This document shows, in pieces, positions 8,017 to 16,963 of a DNA stretch of 64,000 bases. Position 1 is the stretch's first letter, and each line of letters begins with the position of its first letter. The stretch comes from an uncultured Chromatiaceae bacterium (GTDB lineage: Bacteria; Pseudomonadota; Gammaproteobacteria; Enterobacterales; Alteromonadaceae). The notes below the pieces were generated by a model. That model saw nothing but the letters and a program-made list of their open reading frames with translations, had not been told where the DNA came from and ran no database searches. The stretch covers positions 1 through 64,000 of the forward strand of contig CALJUX010000004.1 of assembly GCA_937978655.1 (NCBI GenBank), given 5' to 3'. The position numbers and the translations under genes are program-made.

Positions 8017-9312
8017 ATGGCAAATCCCCGTATTCTTATTATTGGCGGCGGCGCTGGTGGGCTTGAACTGGCGACCAGTCTGGGTAACAAACTCGGCAGA
8101 GCACGCCGGGCTTCAATTACACTCGTTGACCGCAATCCGACACACATCTGGAAGCCGCTGCTGCATGAAGTCGCCACCGGTACCCTGGATGTCGATATCG
8201 ACCAAATCACCTATCGGGCCCACGCCAGTGCGCATGCTTTTGAGTTTCAGCTTGGCACCATGACCGGGCTTGACCGTGAACAGCGTCAGGTGATTCTGGC
8301 CCCGCTGACCGATGAGCAAGGTGAAGAAGTGCTGGCTGAACGCCGCATCGGCTACGACTATCTGGTGTTGGCAATTGGCAGTATTTCCAATCACTTTAAT
8401 ACCCCTGGTGTCGCCGACCACTGTATTTTCCTTGACAGTCCGGCGCAGGCGCATCGCTTCCAGCGTCGTTTGCTGGAAGCCTATATCAAGCTGAATTCAC
8501 CGCAACATCCGAAAGAAAACCTGAATATCGCTATTGTTGGCGCCGGCGCCACCGGCGTCGAACTGTCCGCTGAACTGCACCATGCCGCCCGCGAACTGAA
8601 CCAGTACGGTTTTAACGAAATGAAACGCGACCGGCTGAAGATCACTGTGGTGGAAGCAGGCCCGCGGATTCTGCCGGCGTTGCCGGAGCGTATCGCCGCT
8701 GCCGCACATCAGGAGCTGGTGAAACTTGGCGTGGATGTCCGTGTCGCCACCAAGGTCACGGCGGCCACTGAACATGGCCTGCAGCTGGGGGATGAATTCC
8801 TGCCGGCTGAGCTGATGGTCTGGGCTGCCGGCATTAAAGCACCGGATTTCCTGAAAGATTTGGCTGGCCTGGAAAACAACCGGCTGAACCAGTTGCTGGT
8901 TCTGCCCACCTTACAAACCACCCGCGACAGCCAGATTTATGTGATTGGTGATGCGGCCGGTTGTCCGCTGCCGGACAACAAATGGGTGCCGCCGCGCGCG
9001 CAATCGGCGCATCAGATGGCGTCGCATGTCGCGAAAAACCTGCTGGCCGCACTCAATGGCAAACCGCAAACTGATTACCAGTACAAAGATCACGGCTCGC
9101 TGATTTCACTGAGTCGCTTTGGCACTGTCGGCAGTCTGATGGGCAACCTGGTGGGCGGCGCGATGATGATTGAAGGCCGCATTGCCCGGATGGCCTATAT
9201 TTCGTTGTACCGGATGCATCAGGTGGCTTTGCATGGCTGGCTGCGCACTATGGCAATTTCCGTGATTGGCCGCATTAACAAAATTATCCGGCCGCGGCTG
9301 AAACTGCACTGA
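8017..9312 (+). CDS. ndh: type II NADH:quinone oxidoreductase (NDH-2)
   Basis: A 431-residue peripheral membrane flavoprotein that passes electrons from NADH to quinone without pumping protons. Two Rossmann dinucleotide sites are visible: FAD at RILIIGGGAGGLELA near the N-terminus and NADH at IAIVGAGATGVELSAE near residue 170. Other conserved stretches are WKPLLHEVATG, LMVWAAGIKAPDFL, IGDAAG and the C-terminal RPRLKLH, which is identical in E. coli Ndh (434 residues). The start is ATG 8017 with TAGGA upstream. About 230 bases separate it from the rho terminator; I see no clear promoter there. A terminator follows. Confidence 0.97.
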   Translation: MANPRILIIGGGAGGLELATSLGNKLGRARRASITLVDRNPTHIWKPLLHEVATGTLDVDIDQITYRAHASAHAFEFQLGTMTGLDREQRQVILAPLTDEQGEEVLAERRIGYDYLVLAIGSISNHFNTPGVADHCIFLDSPAQAHRFQRRLLEAYIKLNSPQHPKENLNIAIVGAGATGVELSAELHHAARELNQYGFNEMKRDRLKITVVEAGPRILPALPERIAAAAHQELVKLGVDVRVATKVTAATEHGLQLGDEFLPAELMVWAAGIKAPDFLKDLAGLENNRLNQLLVLPTLQTTRDSQIYVIGDAAGCPLPDNKWVPPRAQSAHQMASHVAKNLLAALNGKPQTDYQYKDHGSLISLSRFGTVGSLMGNLVGGAMMIEGRIARMAYISLYRMHQVALHGWLRTMAISVIGRINKIIRPRLKLH

Positions 9313-9337
9313 TCGGCGGTTGGCCAATACAGATCAT

Positions 9338-9366
9338 ACAGGGGCCACATCGGTCCCTGTTTTTTT
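9338..9366 (+). terminator. rho-independent terminator of ndh
   Basis: A 9-bp stem starting ACAGGGGCC, with one G-T pair and a 5-base loop, runs into a T run at 9360-9366. Confidence 0.85.
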
Positions 9367-9462
9367 GCCAGTCTTTCAGCAAAGATTGCGCTAAGACAAC
9401 TTCCGGTTTTAGAAACTCCCCTACACTGTGCGCCGAATCCTGATACCGAACACGGAGCCGTT

Positions 9463-10533
9463 ATGCACACTTCTTTGCACAAAGTTTATATCCCGCAAAC
9501 CGCCAAAGATAATCAGTATCTGTTGGCTGAACTGCAGGTCAGCGAAGCCTTGCTGGCGCAATATGACGATCAGGCCAGCTGTTATAAAGACCTCGGTCAG
9601 CTGTTTTTTACCTTGTGCCAACAAGCAGGGCTGCGTCATGTCAGTTTTATTGCCAACGACAAATTGCCGGTGGTGCGCTATCACACGGAAGCGTTCAGTT
9701 TCCAGACGCAGGACCAAATCCTGTTTTTTTATAACCCGCGTTATCACGAAGCACAGCATAGTTTTGTTGACCCTTATCATCGCGCCCGCAAAATCAGCTT
9801 ATTGTTCCTGGCCACCGGCAGCGAGATCCGGCCACAGGCTGCCGCTTTCCACCAGCAGGTAGTGCGGGTCGTCCAGCAGTTCCGCCAACGTCTGCCACTG
9901 CCGGATCAAACCATCAAACTGCGTGACCACCAACATCTGTCTTACGACTTATTTGCCCGGCAAAAAGGCTGCAACGACAGTTACGGTTACAAACTGCGCG
10001 ATCTGGAAAAGCGCTATGAAGCACGCGACGTGACAATCCCGCCGTCACACCAGACCATGAACTACGCCATCGTCAGCCTGCCATTCAGCCGGAAAATCAA
10101 AGAAGTACTGGGTGTGGACCCGGAGCAAATGCCACCCTGGTCTGGTCTGTTTGTCCGGCTGGAGCAACTGCTGACAGAAGCAGCAGCTGCCAACAGCCTG
10201 CTGCGCGTGGCTTTAGTGGCAGACGGCACTTTACCGCTGGTCCGCAACAGCCAGCTCGACAAAGCCCGCAGCGGCCGCGAACTGCGGATGTTGAATTTCG
10301 ATTTGACCAGCCCGGTGTTGCAGCTGCAAAGCCACTGGCAACCGGATGTATTACCCGACACTGTGCATCTGGTCTTTGTCGCCGGCCAGGATGACAGTTC
10401 CGAGTGGGGCTATGGCCGTTTTATGAATCAGGTCGAAAGTGCGCTGAAACAGTTATGCCGCACGCTGGCGTTACAGGGCGATACCGACGACTGTGTGATC
10501 CGCTTCCATCAGCACCTGAGTTATTTGCTGTAA
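9463..10533 (+). CDS. conserved protein of unknown function, possibly DUF3083 family
   Basis: A 356-residue soluble protein without signal peptide or membrane helix. I do not recognise a catalytic motif. Length and general character suggest the DUF3083 group of Alteromonadales proteins, recalled with low certainty. Visible features are an aromatic-rich stretch FFYNPRYHEAQHSF near residue 90, PSHQTMNYAIVSLPFSRKIKE near 195, and a tail with EWGYGRFMNQVESALKQL. The start ATG 9463 has GGAG eight bases upstream, and the gene follows the ndh terminator, so it has its own promoter. Its last 13 bases overlap the 3' end of the convergent thpR gene. Confidence 0.75.
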   Translation: MHTSLHKVYIPQTAKDNQYLLAELQVSEALLAQYDDQASCYKDLGQLFFTLCQQAGLRHVSFIANDKLPVVRYHTEAFSFQTQDQILFFYNPRYHEAQHSFVDPYHRARKISLLFLATGSEIRPQAAAFHQQVVRVVQQFRQRLPLPDQTIKLRDHQHLSYDLFARQKGCNDSYGYKLRDLEKRYEARDVTIPPSHQTMNYAIVSLPFSRKIKEVLGVDPEQMPPWSGLFVRLEQLLTEAAAANSLLRVALVADGTLPLVRNSQLDKARSGRELRMLNFDLTSPVLQLQSHWQPDVLPDTVHLVFVAGQDDSSEWGYGRFMNQVESALKQLCRTLALQGDTDDCVIRFHQHLSYLL

Positions 10534-11084
10534 ACAGGCCACAACGGCAAAGACGCCAGCACCGGATAACGCACGCCGGCTGGCGTCGAGACGGACTGAT
10601 ACAAATGCAGTTGTGTCGGCTGCAGTGACAACAGCGGCACTGTGCCCGGCAGATCTGGCCGCTGCCGGGCGTTACGCGCCAGCGTGACATGCGGATGCAG
10701 CGGATGTTGTGGTGGCGGATAACCGGCCTGCGCTGCAGCCTGGTCAATCGCCTTATCCAGCAGCTGTAACGCCGGATCGGTGACAGAGCCGGCCAGACAC
10801 AATACTCTGGGGCCCGGCCAACATAACAGCTCGTCCAATCTGACAGTGAATGCCGGCAGTGTTGCCGCCGCCAGCTGCATCCATAACTGCCGGGCCTGGC
10901 TTTCGCTGCTGTGGCCTAAGAATCTTAAAGTCAGATGCAGGTTTTGCTGCGGCACCGGCTTCAGCGTGGCCGGCAATGTTGCCAGCACAGCAGCTATTTG
11001 CTGCTGTTGCGCCGAATTTAACCCTACGCCAACAAACAACCGGCAGTCAGCGCCAGGCCAGCGGAATTGCGCTTCAGCCGGCAA
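10521..11084 (-). CDS. thpR: RNA 2',3'-cyclic phosphodiesterase (2H family)
   Basis: A protein of about 187 residues in the LigT/ThpR branch of the 2H phosphoesterases, which opens 2',3'-cyclic phosphates on RNA ends and can ligate tRNA half-molecules in vitro. Both His motifs are present: HLTLRFLG near residue 50 and HPHVTLAR near 135. No ATG gives a sensible N-terminus. TTG 11084 is preceded by GAGG at six bases and puts the LFVGVGL strand at the expected distance, so I choose this rare start. It overlaps the upstream hydrolase gene by 11 bases, indicating translational coupling. The 3' end overlaps the convergent gene by 13 bases. Confidence 0.85.
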   Translation of the reverse strand: MPAEAQFRWPGADCRLFVGVGLNSAQQQQIAAVLATLPATLKPVPQQNLHLTLRFLGHSSESQARQLWMQLAAATLPAFTVRLDELLCWPGPRVLCLAGSVTDPALQLLDKAIDQAAAQAGYPPPQHPLHPHVTLARNARQRPDLPGTVPLLSLQPTQLHLYQSVSTPAGVRYPVLASLPLWPVYSK

Positions 11085-11613
11085 ATACCACCTCTGCCGC
11101 CGGCACAGCACGGATCGGCACGCCAAAACTACGCACCGCGCCCAGTGTGGCATTGTGATGGGCGCGGATTTGGGCGGCGGCTAAATGCGGTTTGTCATGG
11201 GTGGTATGGCTGTCGGCGACCAAATCAACAGCATAACCATGCGCGGCCGCGCTGCGCACTGTGGTATCAACACAAAACTCACTGGCGTAACCGGCAATCA
11301 CTAAGCGGGTGATGTGACGCTGCTGCAGCAACTGATGCAAACCAGTACGCAAAAAAGAATCCGGCGTGGTTTTACGTACCAGTAGATCAGCCTCGGCGCA
11401 TTGCAGGCCTTCGACCAGCTGCCAGCCGGGGCTTTGATATGCCAGCACTGAATCTGACGCTTCATGACAGACAAAAATCACCGGTCTTTTGGCCCGATGG
11501 GCGGCCTGGTACAGCAACTGCAGACGCTGCAACACGGCGGCATAATCATCCGGCAGCCGCTCAGCAAATAACCCCTTTTGCATATCAATAATCAGTAAAG
11601 CGCTGCCTGACAT
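11074..11613 (-). CDS. isochorismatase-like cysteine hydrolase
   Basis: A 179-residue member of the isochorismatase/nicotinamidase fold. The catalytic triad is visible as Asp10 in LLIIDMQKGLF, Lys in LLVRKTTPDSF near residue 80, and Cys in GYASEFCVDTTVRSA near 118. The metal-binding motif of true nicotinamidases is not evident and the protein is short, so an amidase of unknown substrate (YcaC- or PncA-like) is the safest call. The start is ATG 11613 with AAGGA ten bases upstream. It heads a two-gene minus-strand unit with thpR. Confidence 0.85.
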   Translation of the reverse strand: MSGSALLIIDMQKGLFAERLPDDYAAVLQRLQLLYQAAHRAKRPVIFVCHEASDSVLAYQSPGWQLVEGLQCAEADLLVRKTTPDSFLRTGLHQLLQQRHITRLVIAGYASEFCVDTTVRSAAAHGYAVDLVADSHTTHDKPHLAAAQIRAHHNATLGAVRSFGVPIRAVPAAEVVFAG

Positions 11614-11703
11614 CAGCTATTCCTTGGTAAGCGTTCATTGTTGTTACTGTGCCGGCAGCACGGCATTTTCACAAGACCGTTTTCACAAGGCGGCAATCCG
11701 AAC

Positions 11704-11730
11704 AAAAAAGCCTGCAACTGCAGGCCTTTT
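11704..11730 (-). terminator. terminator of the cdd-deoA operon
   Basis: On the minus strand the stem GCCTG / CAGGC, extended by flanking A/T pairs, ends in six T. It lies 18 bases after the deoA stop. Confidence 0.8.
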
Positions 11731-11747
11731 CTAAGCAAATATCACAC

Positions 11748-13064
11748 TTAATCAATCACTTTATGCACTATCGGCTGCAGGCTGACGGCGCTGTCGCTGA
11801 AACTCAGTGCGGCCAGGTATTCAGCAGAGGCTTTGGCCGCCGCTTCCACCGATGCGGCATGCACCCGCGCCAGCACGTCACCGGCAGCAACTTTGCTGCC
11901 AAGCGCCTGCACGTCACTAAAACCGACCACAGGGTCAATCACTTGTGCCGGATGGGCGCGGCCACCGCCTAAGCGCACCACCGCCATACCCACGGCTGTG
12001 GTATCGCTGGCCGCCAGATAACCGGCTTGTGGTGCGACAATATCCTGTACTACTGGCGCAGTGCCCAGATACAGCTCTGGTTTTTCCAACAAATCAGCTG
12101 GTCCACCCATAGCAGCAACCATCTGGGCAAAAATTTCTGCGGCTTTACCAGACGTTAAGCTGCGCTCCAGCGCCGCGACAGCGCTGGCTTTGTCGGCAAA
12201 CAAACCGGCCAGTTGCAGCATGCTGGCACCCAGCTCCAGCGTGACCTGATGCAGCCGTGGCTCGCGGTATTTACCGGTCAGGTAATCCAGCGTTTCCAGT
12301 ACTTCCAGCACATTACCGGCACTGCTGCCAAGACATTCGTTCATGTCGGTCAGCAAGGCCTGCGTTGGCACACCGGCACCTTTAGCTGTATTCACAATGC
12401 TTTGCGCCAGCGCAGAAGCATCTTCGATATTTTTCATAATGGCGCCGGAGCCGATTTTGACGTCCATCGTTAAGACATCGAGGCCCGCCGCCAGCTTTTT
12501 CGACAAAATCGAGGCAGTGATCAGCGGAATAGACTCCACAGTCGCCGTCACATCCCGGATGAGATACAACCGGCGGTCGGCCGGCGCCAATTCGGCGCTT
12601 TGGCCAACAATGACACAGCCTAAGCGTGCGACTTCACGCTGGATCACGGCTAACGGCTGGGTGCAGCTGTAGCCCGGAATAGTTTCCAGTTTATCGACTG
12701 TGCCACCGGTATGACCCAAACCACGGCCGGCAATCATCGGCACATAAGCGCCACAGGCCGCGATCATCGGCGCCAGCATCAGGCTGACTTTGTCGCCGAC
12801 ACCGCCGGTCGAATGTTTATCCACCACCGGGCCATTCAGTTTGCCCTGCCAGTTCAGTACCGCGCCGGAATCGCGCATGGCGCGGGTCAGCGCCACCGTC
12901 TCTTCAGTCGCCATACCGTTTAAATAGATCGCCATCGCAAGTGCTGCCGTCTGGCCTTCGCTGAAGCTGTTGTCAGTCAGGCCGGCGACAAACTGCTGGA
13001 TAGCCGCTTCCGGCAGCTGGCCGCCGTTACGTTTTAACTTGATGATTTCCTGCGGTAAATACAT
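11748..13064 (-). CDS. deoA: thymidine phosphorylase
   Basis: A 438-residue homodimeric enzyme that splits thymidine or deoxyuridine with phosphate into base and deoxyribose 1-phosphate. Family signatures are KHSTGGVGDKVS, MIAGRGLGHTGGT, TASILSKKLAAGLD and MDVKIGSGAIM, all in the usual order; E. coli DeoA has 440 residues. The start ATG 13064 has AAGGA nine bases upstream. The gene starts 9 bases after the cdd stop, making a pyrimidine-salvage operon in which cytidine deaminase supplies deoxyuridine to the phosphorylase. The downstream deoC/deoB partners of the E. coli operon are absent here. Confidence 0.97.
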   Translation of the reverse strand: MYLPQEIIKLKRNGGQLPEAAIQQFVAGLTDNSFSEGQTAALAMAIYLNGMATEETVALTRAMRDSGAVLNWQGKLNGPVVDKHSTGGVGDKVSLMLAPMIAACGAYVPMIAGRGLGHTGGTVDKLETIPGYSCTQPLAVIQREVARLGCVIVGQSAELAPADRRLYLIRDVTATVESIPLITASILSKKLAAGLDVLTMDVKIGSGAIMKNIEDASALAQSIVNTAKGAGVPTQALLTDMNECLGSSAGNVLEVLETLDYLTGKYREPRLHQVTLELGASMLQLAGLFADKASAVAALERSLTSGKAAEIFAQMVAAMGGPADLLEKPELYLGTAPVVQDIVAPQAGYLAASDTTAVGMAVVRLGGGRAHPAQVIDPVVGFSDVQALGSKVAAGDVLARVHAASVEAAAKASAEYLAALSFSDSAVSLQPIVHKVID

Positions 13065-13073
13065 AAAGAGTCC

Positions 13074-13502
13074 TTAGGATTTAACCTTGGTGCTGGCCGC
13101 CAGATAAGTCGGCGTAAAGGCATCCGGCAACAATTCGGCCAACGTCCAGCTTTGCAGTGCCCCTAAGTGGTTGCAGCTGGCGACCGGGCTGTCCGGCGTA
13201 AAAAATTCGGCAATGACCTGACGGCAAATGCCACAAGGCGGCGTCAGTTTGTCTTGCGGGGTATAAACGACTAAAGCGTCAAACTGACGCTCACCGGCAA
13301 CCACGGCTGCGGCAATGGCATTGCGTTCGGCGCAGGTAGTGCCGCCATAAGAAGCGTTTTCAACGTTACAACCGGTGTAAATCCGGCCTGAGCTGGCCAG
13401 AATGGCGACGCCAACCGGGAAATGACTATAAGGCGCGTACGCCTGTTCAGAGGCGGCTTTGGCCTGTAATTGCAGTGTTGCCCAATCGATAGTGGTGTTC
13501 AT
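13074..13502 (-). CDS. cdd: cytidine deaminase, small tetrameric type
   Basis: A 142-residue zinc enzyme that converts cytidine and deoxycytidine to uridine and deoxyuridine. The zinc site reads C57-A-E59 in GGTTCAERNA plus C90-G-I-C93 in PPCGICRQV, so three cysteines bind zinc as in the Bacillus-type tetramer and unlike the longer dimeric E. coli Cdd. The start is ATG 13502; the frame is open upstream but without family similarity. It is the first gene of the cdd-deoA operon, divergent from a lipoprotein gene across 253 bases. Confidence 0.96.
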   Translation of the reverse strand: MNTTIDWATLQLQAKAASEQAYAPYSHFPVGVAILASSGRIYTGCNVENASYGGTTCAERNAIAAAVVAGERQFDALVVYTPQDKLTPPCGICRQVIAEFFTPDSPVASCNHLGALQSWTLAELLPDAFTPTYLAASTKVKS

Positions 13503-13755
13503 CCTCAATCTCACAGGATAGTTCGGGCAGCATGTTATGCACCGAGCCAACAAAAGAAGCAAGAAAATTTCACTATTTCGCCGCATAAAAACCAGCGAAT
13601 TGCGCATGATCGCTGCTCTTCTCCGCTTCAGAGCAATCCAGCCATCCAGCTCAGCCGCCACAGCGCTGTCAGTAAAAATTGCCCACCCATAACATTTACT
13701 GTAAATTAACATTGTTAAATATTATGGATATCTAATTGCCACACAGGGAGTTGTT

Positions 13756-15669
13756 ATGAAGCATATAAAAGCCGGTCTGAGCCTGCTGTGCCTTGGGTTA
13801 GCAGGCTGTGGCGGTGGCAGTAGCTCAACGACGGTGCAGCCGCCCCCGCCTGGCGCGCAGTTTACCCTGGCAGTCAGCATCAAAGGCAATCCGGGTGCGG
13901 TCAGTTTTCAGTGGCAGGGCCAGTCGCACCGGCTGACGGCCAGTCAGACGCTTCACAGCAGCACGGGCCAGACGCTGACTGAACCTACCGACTATGCTCT
14001 GCCCGCGGGATACAGCTGTGACATCATTTTCGGCAAAACCTCCGAGCGCAATGCCCACCTCGATTTTAACTGTGCCGAATTGCAACAATTTACTTTACAA
14101 CTCGAAGTGACCGGCAACACAGCACCACTGAGTTTTCGCTGGTTCGGCCAACAGCATCTGCTCCGCCAGCAGCTGACGCTGCAACAACCCGCCGGTCGTT
14201 ACGAACCACCAACCGACTGGGCCTTTCCGGATGCGAGCAAATGCCAGTCAACAGAAACACAGGAGAGCGCCACCAGCTACCGGATCCAATGGCGCTGCAC
14301 ACCGTCGCAGCTGACCCTGCAGCTGCCAGACCAATTGCCGTACACCGCCTACCTGCGTTATCGGGACAAAACCATTCCGGTCAAAGCCGCGATGGCACTG
14401 ACCCTCGACAGCACTGAACCGGCCAGCACCTTGCAACTGATCGGCAGCGACGGTCCGCAGCACTGTGCGCTGCAAGCGCAAAATCCACAGTTATGGCGTT
14501 TCACCTGTCAGGAATTTGCGTTGGTGTACGGCAAAACCGCCGCCGAAGCTGCGCCAGCGCTGCAATTGCTGCAGGCCAACAGTCAAAGCGTCCGGCTGGA
14601 TAGTAGCGCAATAGAACAGCCAGTGCTGCTCTCTGCTGAGCAGCAACTGTATGCGCTGCAGGCCGGCGGCTTGCATCAGCTGACGCTGCAGGCCGGGCAC
14701 TATGGCCCGGGCCCGTTGCTGCTGCCAAAGGCCATTGGCATGGCCGTCGCTGTGCGGCCGCAAGCGACACCGCAATTGCTGGCTCTGACCGCCGGGACTT
14801 TATACCGGCTGGAACAAGGCCAGTTTGTCCGCTTACGGGATACACCCGGCAGCACGTTTCAGGCGCCTTTGTATGGCGGACTGGATCGGGTCAGCTGGAT
14901 GTCAAAAGCCGAACCCGGTAAAGATCTGTCACTGTGGCAGCGGGTCGCCACCGACCAGAATCGCTTTGCTTCCGCCAAAGCCGGACGACGCAGCGCGGCC
15001 AGCGGTGCCATCCTGCTGCCAGACCGGCTGGAGGTCAGTGCCAGTGGCAGTACTGACATATACCTCTGGCCGGGCTGGGAACAGCAGGAGCTGGTGCTGG
15101 ACTATCTGGCCAGCAGCAAAGTAGAAATCATGCGCATTCCGGCCAGTCAAAGCCCAACATTATGGCAAGCAGCAGCGCACAGCGCTCTGGTCGCCCGGCT
15201 GCAGAATGGTCAGATTGAGCAATTCCGTTATTCAGCCGCCCAGGGCTTTTTCTGGCAGCAAGTTCACAGCAGCAGCGCCAACTGGCTGGCTGGCAGTGGC
15301 GCACTGTTACTTGGCGGATTGCAGCAGCCGGATGGTCTGGTGCAACTGACCAGCCTGCTGCGTTATCCGAATGAGTCATTGCTGAGCGCCCTGCAACAAG
15401 CCAGCGCCAGCACGGCACCATTGGAAATTGCCGCTGCGCGTAACGGTCAGACCGATGAAACCGGTCTGGCACCGCAACTGGCGCAGTCTGGCTGGGTGTT
15501 GTTATATCAGGCCGGCACCGTCTGGCTCAGTGATGGTAAGCTGCTGTACCGGCTGGCCAGTGAGATCAGTCGCCAGCAATACCTGCAGTGGCGCCTGCTG
15601 TCGACAGGCAACAGCCTGGCGGTGGCGCGGGATCATCGTCAACTGCTGCTGCCGGTGGCACTGCGCTGA
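13756..15669 (+). CDS. lipoprotein of unknown function with three Cys-paired repeats
   Basis: A 637-residue predicted lipoprotein; the signal ends in a lipobox LAGC with Cys18, followed by a Gly/Ser and Pro-rich tether. Three tandem domains of about 70 residues follow, at about 36-107, 112-182 and 186-252. Repeats one and two share FTL, SF-W-GQ-H-L and PTD-A-P. Each repeat carries two cysteines (88/106, 163/181, 237/251), which suggests one disulfide per repeat in the periplasm or outside. The remaining 380 residues have many short strands with Leu/Gln/Ala-rich turns and could be a beta-propeller, which I infer only from texture. The start has AGGGAG upstream. The 3' end overlaps the convergent MFS gene by 31 bases. 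I recognise no named family. Confidence 0.8.
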   Translation: MKHIKAGLSLLCLGLAGCGGGSSSTTVQPPPPGAQFTLAVSIKGNPGAVSFQWQGQSHRLTASQTLHSSTGQTLTEPTDYALPAGYSCDIIFGKTSERNAHLDFNCAELQQFTLQLEVTGNTAPLSFRWFGQQHLLRQQLTLQQPAGRYEPPTDWAFPDASKCQSTETQESATSYRIQWRCTPSQLTLQLPDQLPYTAYLRYRDKTIPVKAAMALTLDSTEPASTLQLIGSDGPQHCALQAQNPQLWRFTCQEFALVYGKTAAEAAPALQLLQANSQSVRLDSSAIEQPVLLSAEQQLYALQAGGLHQLTLQAGHYGPGPLLLPKAIGMAVAVRPQATPQLLALTAGTLYRLEQGQFVRLRDTPGSTFQAPLYGGLDRVSWMSKAEPGKDLSLWQRVATDQNRFASAKAGRRSAASGAILLPDRLEVSASGSTDIYLWPGWEQQELVLDYLASSKVEIMRIPASQSPTLWQAAAHSALVARLQNGQIEQFRYSAAQGFFWQQVHSSSANWLAGSGALLLGGLQQPDGLVQLTSLLRYPNESLLSALQQASASTAPLEIAAARNGQTDETGLAPQLAQSGWVLLYQAGTVWLSDGKLLYRLASEISRQQYLQWRLLSTGNSLAVARDHRQLLLPVALR

Positions 15670-16811
15670 CTGAACAGCCAGACACTAAACAGCAACCAGC
15701 CGGCCAGCAACGGCAATATCCAGAATGCCTGCGCAATGCCGGCCTGTTGCGCCCACAGACCGGTGCCAAGGCCCGCCAGCTGACAACCCAAAGAGCCGGC
15801 GATATTCGACAGGCCCGACAGTACCGGGCCATTGTCGGCATCTAAATCCATCGCGGTCGACAACAACAACGGATAGACGCCGCCAAGGCCGAGGCCTAAC
15901 AGAAAATTCCCCAGCGCCAGTGTGGCGGCAGTGTCCATCGTTTTCACCAGCAGCGCGCCGCTGAACATCAAGAGCGCCAGCAGCCGCAATAGTCTGGTAC
16001 TGCCGAGCAGCGGAATAAACCAGGAGAAACTTAACCGGCTGACCACCATGCCCCCGGTAAAAAAGGCGAAAATCAACCGGGCTTGTTCAGTATCAAACGG
16101 CAGCGCCGCACTGGCATAGCTGACAAACCAGTTGCCGTTGCCCCACTCCACAGCGCCATAACCAAACATGGCAAAAGCCAGCGCCCAGAACACCGGCTTT
16201 TTTAATACGACCCGGTAAGACAGGCTACGCCGCACCGTGTCAGAAAAACCCGCCAGCTCCAGCTTTTGGCGGGACAACCAGAACGCATAAGCCGCCAGAC
16301 CAATCAGACTCAGCGCCATCAGCCGCACCGGCCAGCGCCAGTTGTCCTGCCACCAGTACAACATCACCACCAAAAATGGTGCCGCCAGCGTGCCGAGGCT
16401 AAACATAAAGTCCATTAACCCCATCATTTTGGCGCGTTTATTGGCATGTAGCCGGGCGATCAACGTGTGGCCAATGGTGAACATCACCGAAGCAATCAAG
16501 CCAAATAAATAGATACCGGCAAACAGCTGCCAACGTTGCTGCAACATTGAGATACCAAACAGAATCACAGTTTCAAGCAGTGCCAGCACGGCAAACAAAC
16601 GCAGGAATTCAAACTTCTGCACATACTTGCCGCCAACAAAAGCGCCGCTGATAGTGCCAAGCGCCATAGTCAGAAAAAACCAGCCACTTTGTGCCGGGTC
16701 GAGCTGCAGTTCACGGCTTAAATCCGGCAGCAGAATGCCCCACAGGATGATCAGGATCCCCAGCAGGAAAAAACCACCAAAAATCATCGCGGTGGGGTGA
16801 AAACGTGACAT
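15639..16811 (-). CDS. MFS transporter, TsgA/FHS-like
   Basis: A 390-residue, twelve-helix major facilitator protein of the inner membrane. The N-terminal helix FGGFFLLGILIILWGILLPD and the central region MMGLMDFMFSLGTLAAPFLVV resemble the fucose/TsgA branch. Substrate is unknown; that branch often carries sugars. ATG 16811 is chosen because GGGAG lies eight bases upstream, while the in-frame TTG at 16829 has no ribosome site. The stop overlaps the end of the convergent lipoprotein gene. Upstream there is a good TATAAT on the minus strand (16852-16857) and a short AAGCGCTT palindrome (16866-16873). Confidence 0.85.
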   Translation of the reverse strand: MSRFHPTAMIFGGFFLLGILIILWGILLPDLSRELQLDPAQSGWFFLTMALGTISGAFVGGKYVQKFEFLRLFAVLALLETVILFGISMLQQRWQLFAGIYLFGLIASVMFTIGHTLIARLHANKRAKMMGLMDFMFSLGTLAAPFLVVMLYWWQDNWRWPVRLMALSLIGLAAYAFWLSRQKLELAGFSDTVRRSLSYRVVLKKPVFWALAFAMFGYGAVEWGNGNWFVSYASAALPFDTEQARLIFAFFTGGMVVSRLSFSWFIPLLGSTRLLRLLALLMFSGALLVKTMDTAATLALGNFLLGLGLGGVYPLLLSTAMDLDADNGPVLSGLSNIAGSLGCQLAGLGTGLWAQQAGIAQAFWILPLLAGWLLFSVWLFSQRSATGSSS

Positions 16812-16921
16812 GGGCTGAACTCCCGACAAACAAATCAGATGGCTAAGCGGCTATTATAACCATGTAAGCGCTTCACCGGCAGCGTTTGTGGAGAAAACAA
16901 CCAGAGTTCGTGCAGAATCAT

Positions 16922-16951
16922 AAAATAGCAGCTGCGCCGGACGACGCAGCT
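16922..16951 (-). terminator. probable terminator of the collagenase gene
   Basis: On the minus strand a 7-bp stem AGCTGCG / CGCAGCT with an 8-base loop is followed by an A/T-rich TATTTTA tract, 13 bases past the stop. The T run is broken, so efficiency is uncertain. Confidence 0.5.
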
Positions 16952-16963
16952 TCGTCGTGGTGT

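Noticed and set aside
16866..16873. AAGCGCTT as a LacI-family operator upstream of the MFS transporter
   Set aside because: Only the 8-bp core is symmetrical; the flanks do not pair and no LacI-type gene is near.
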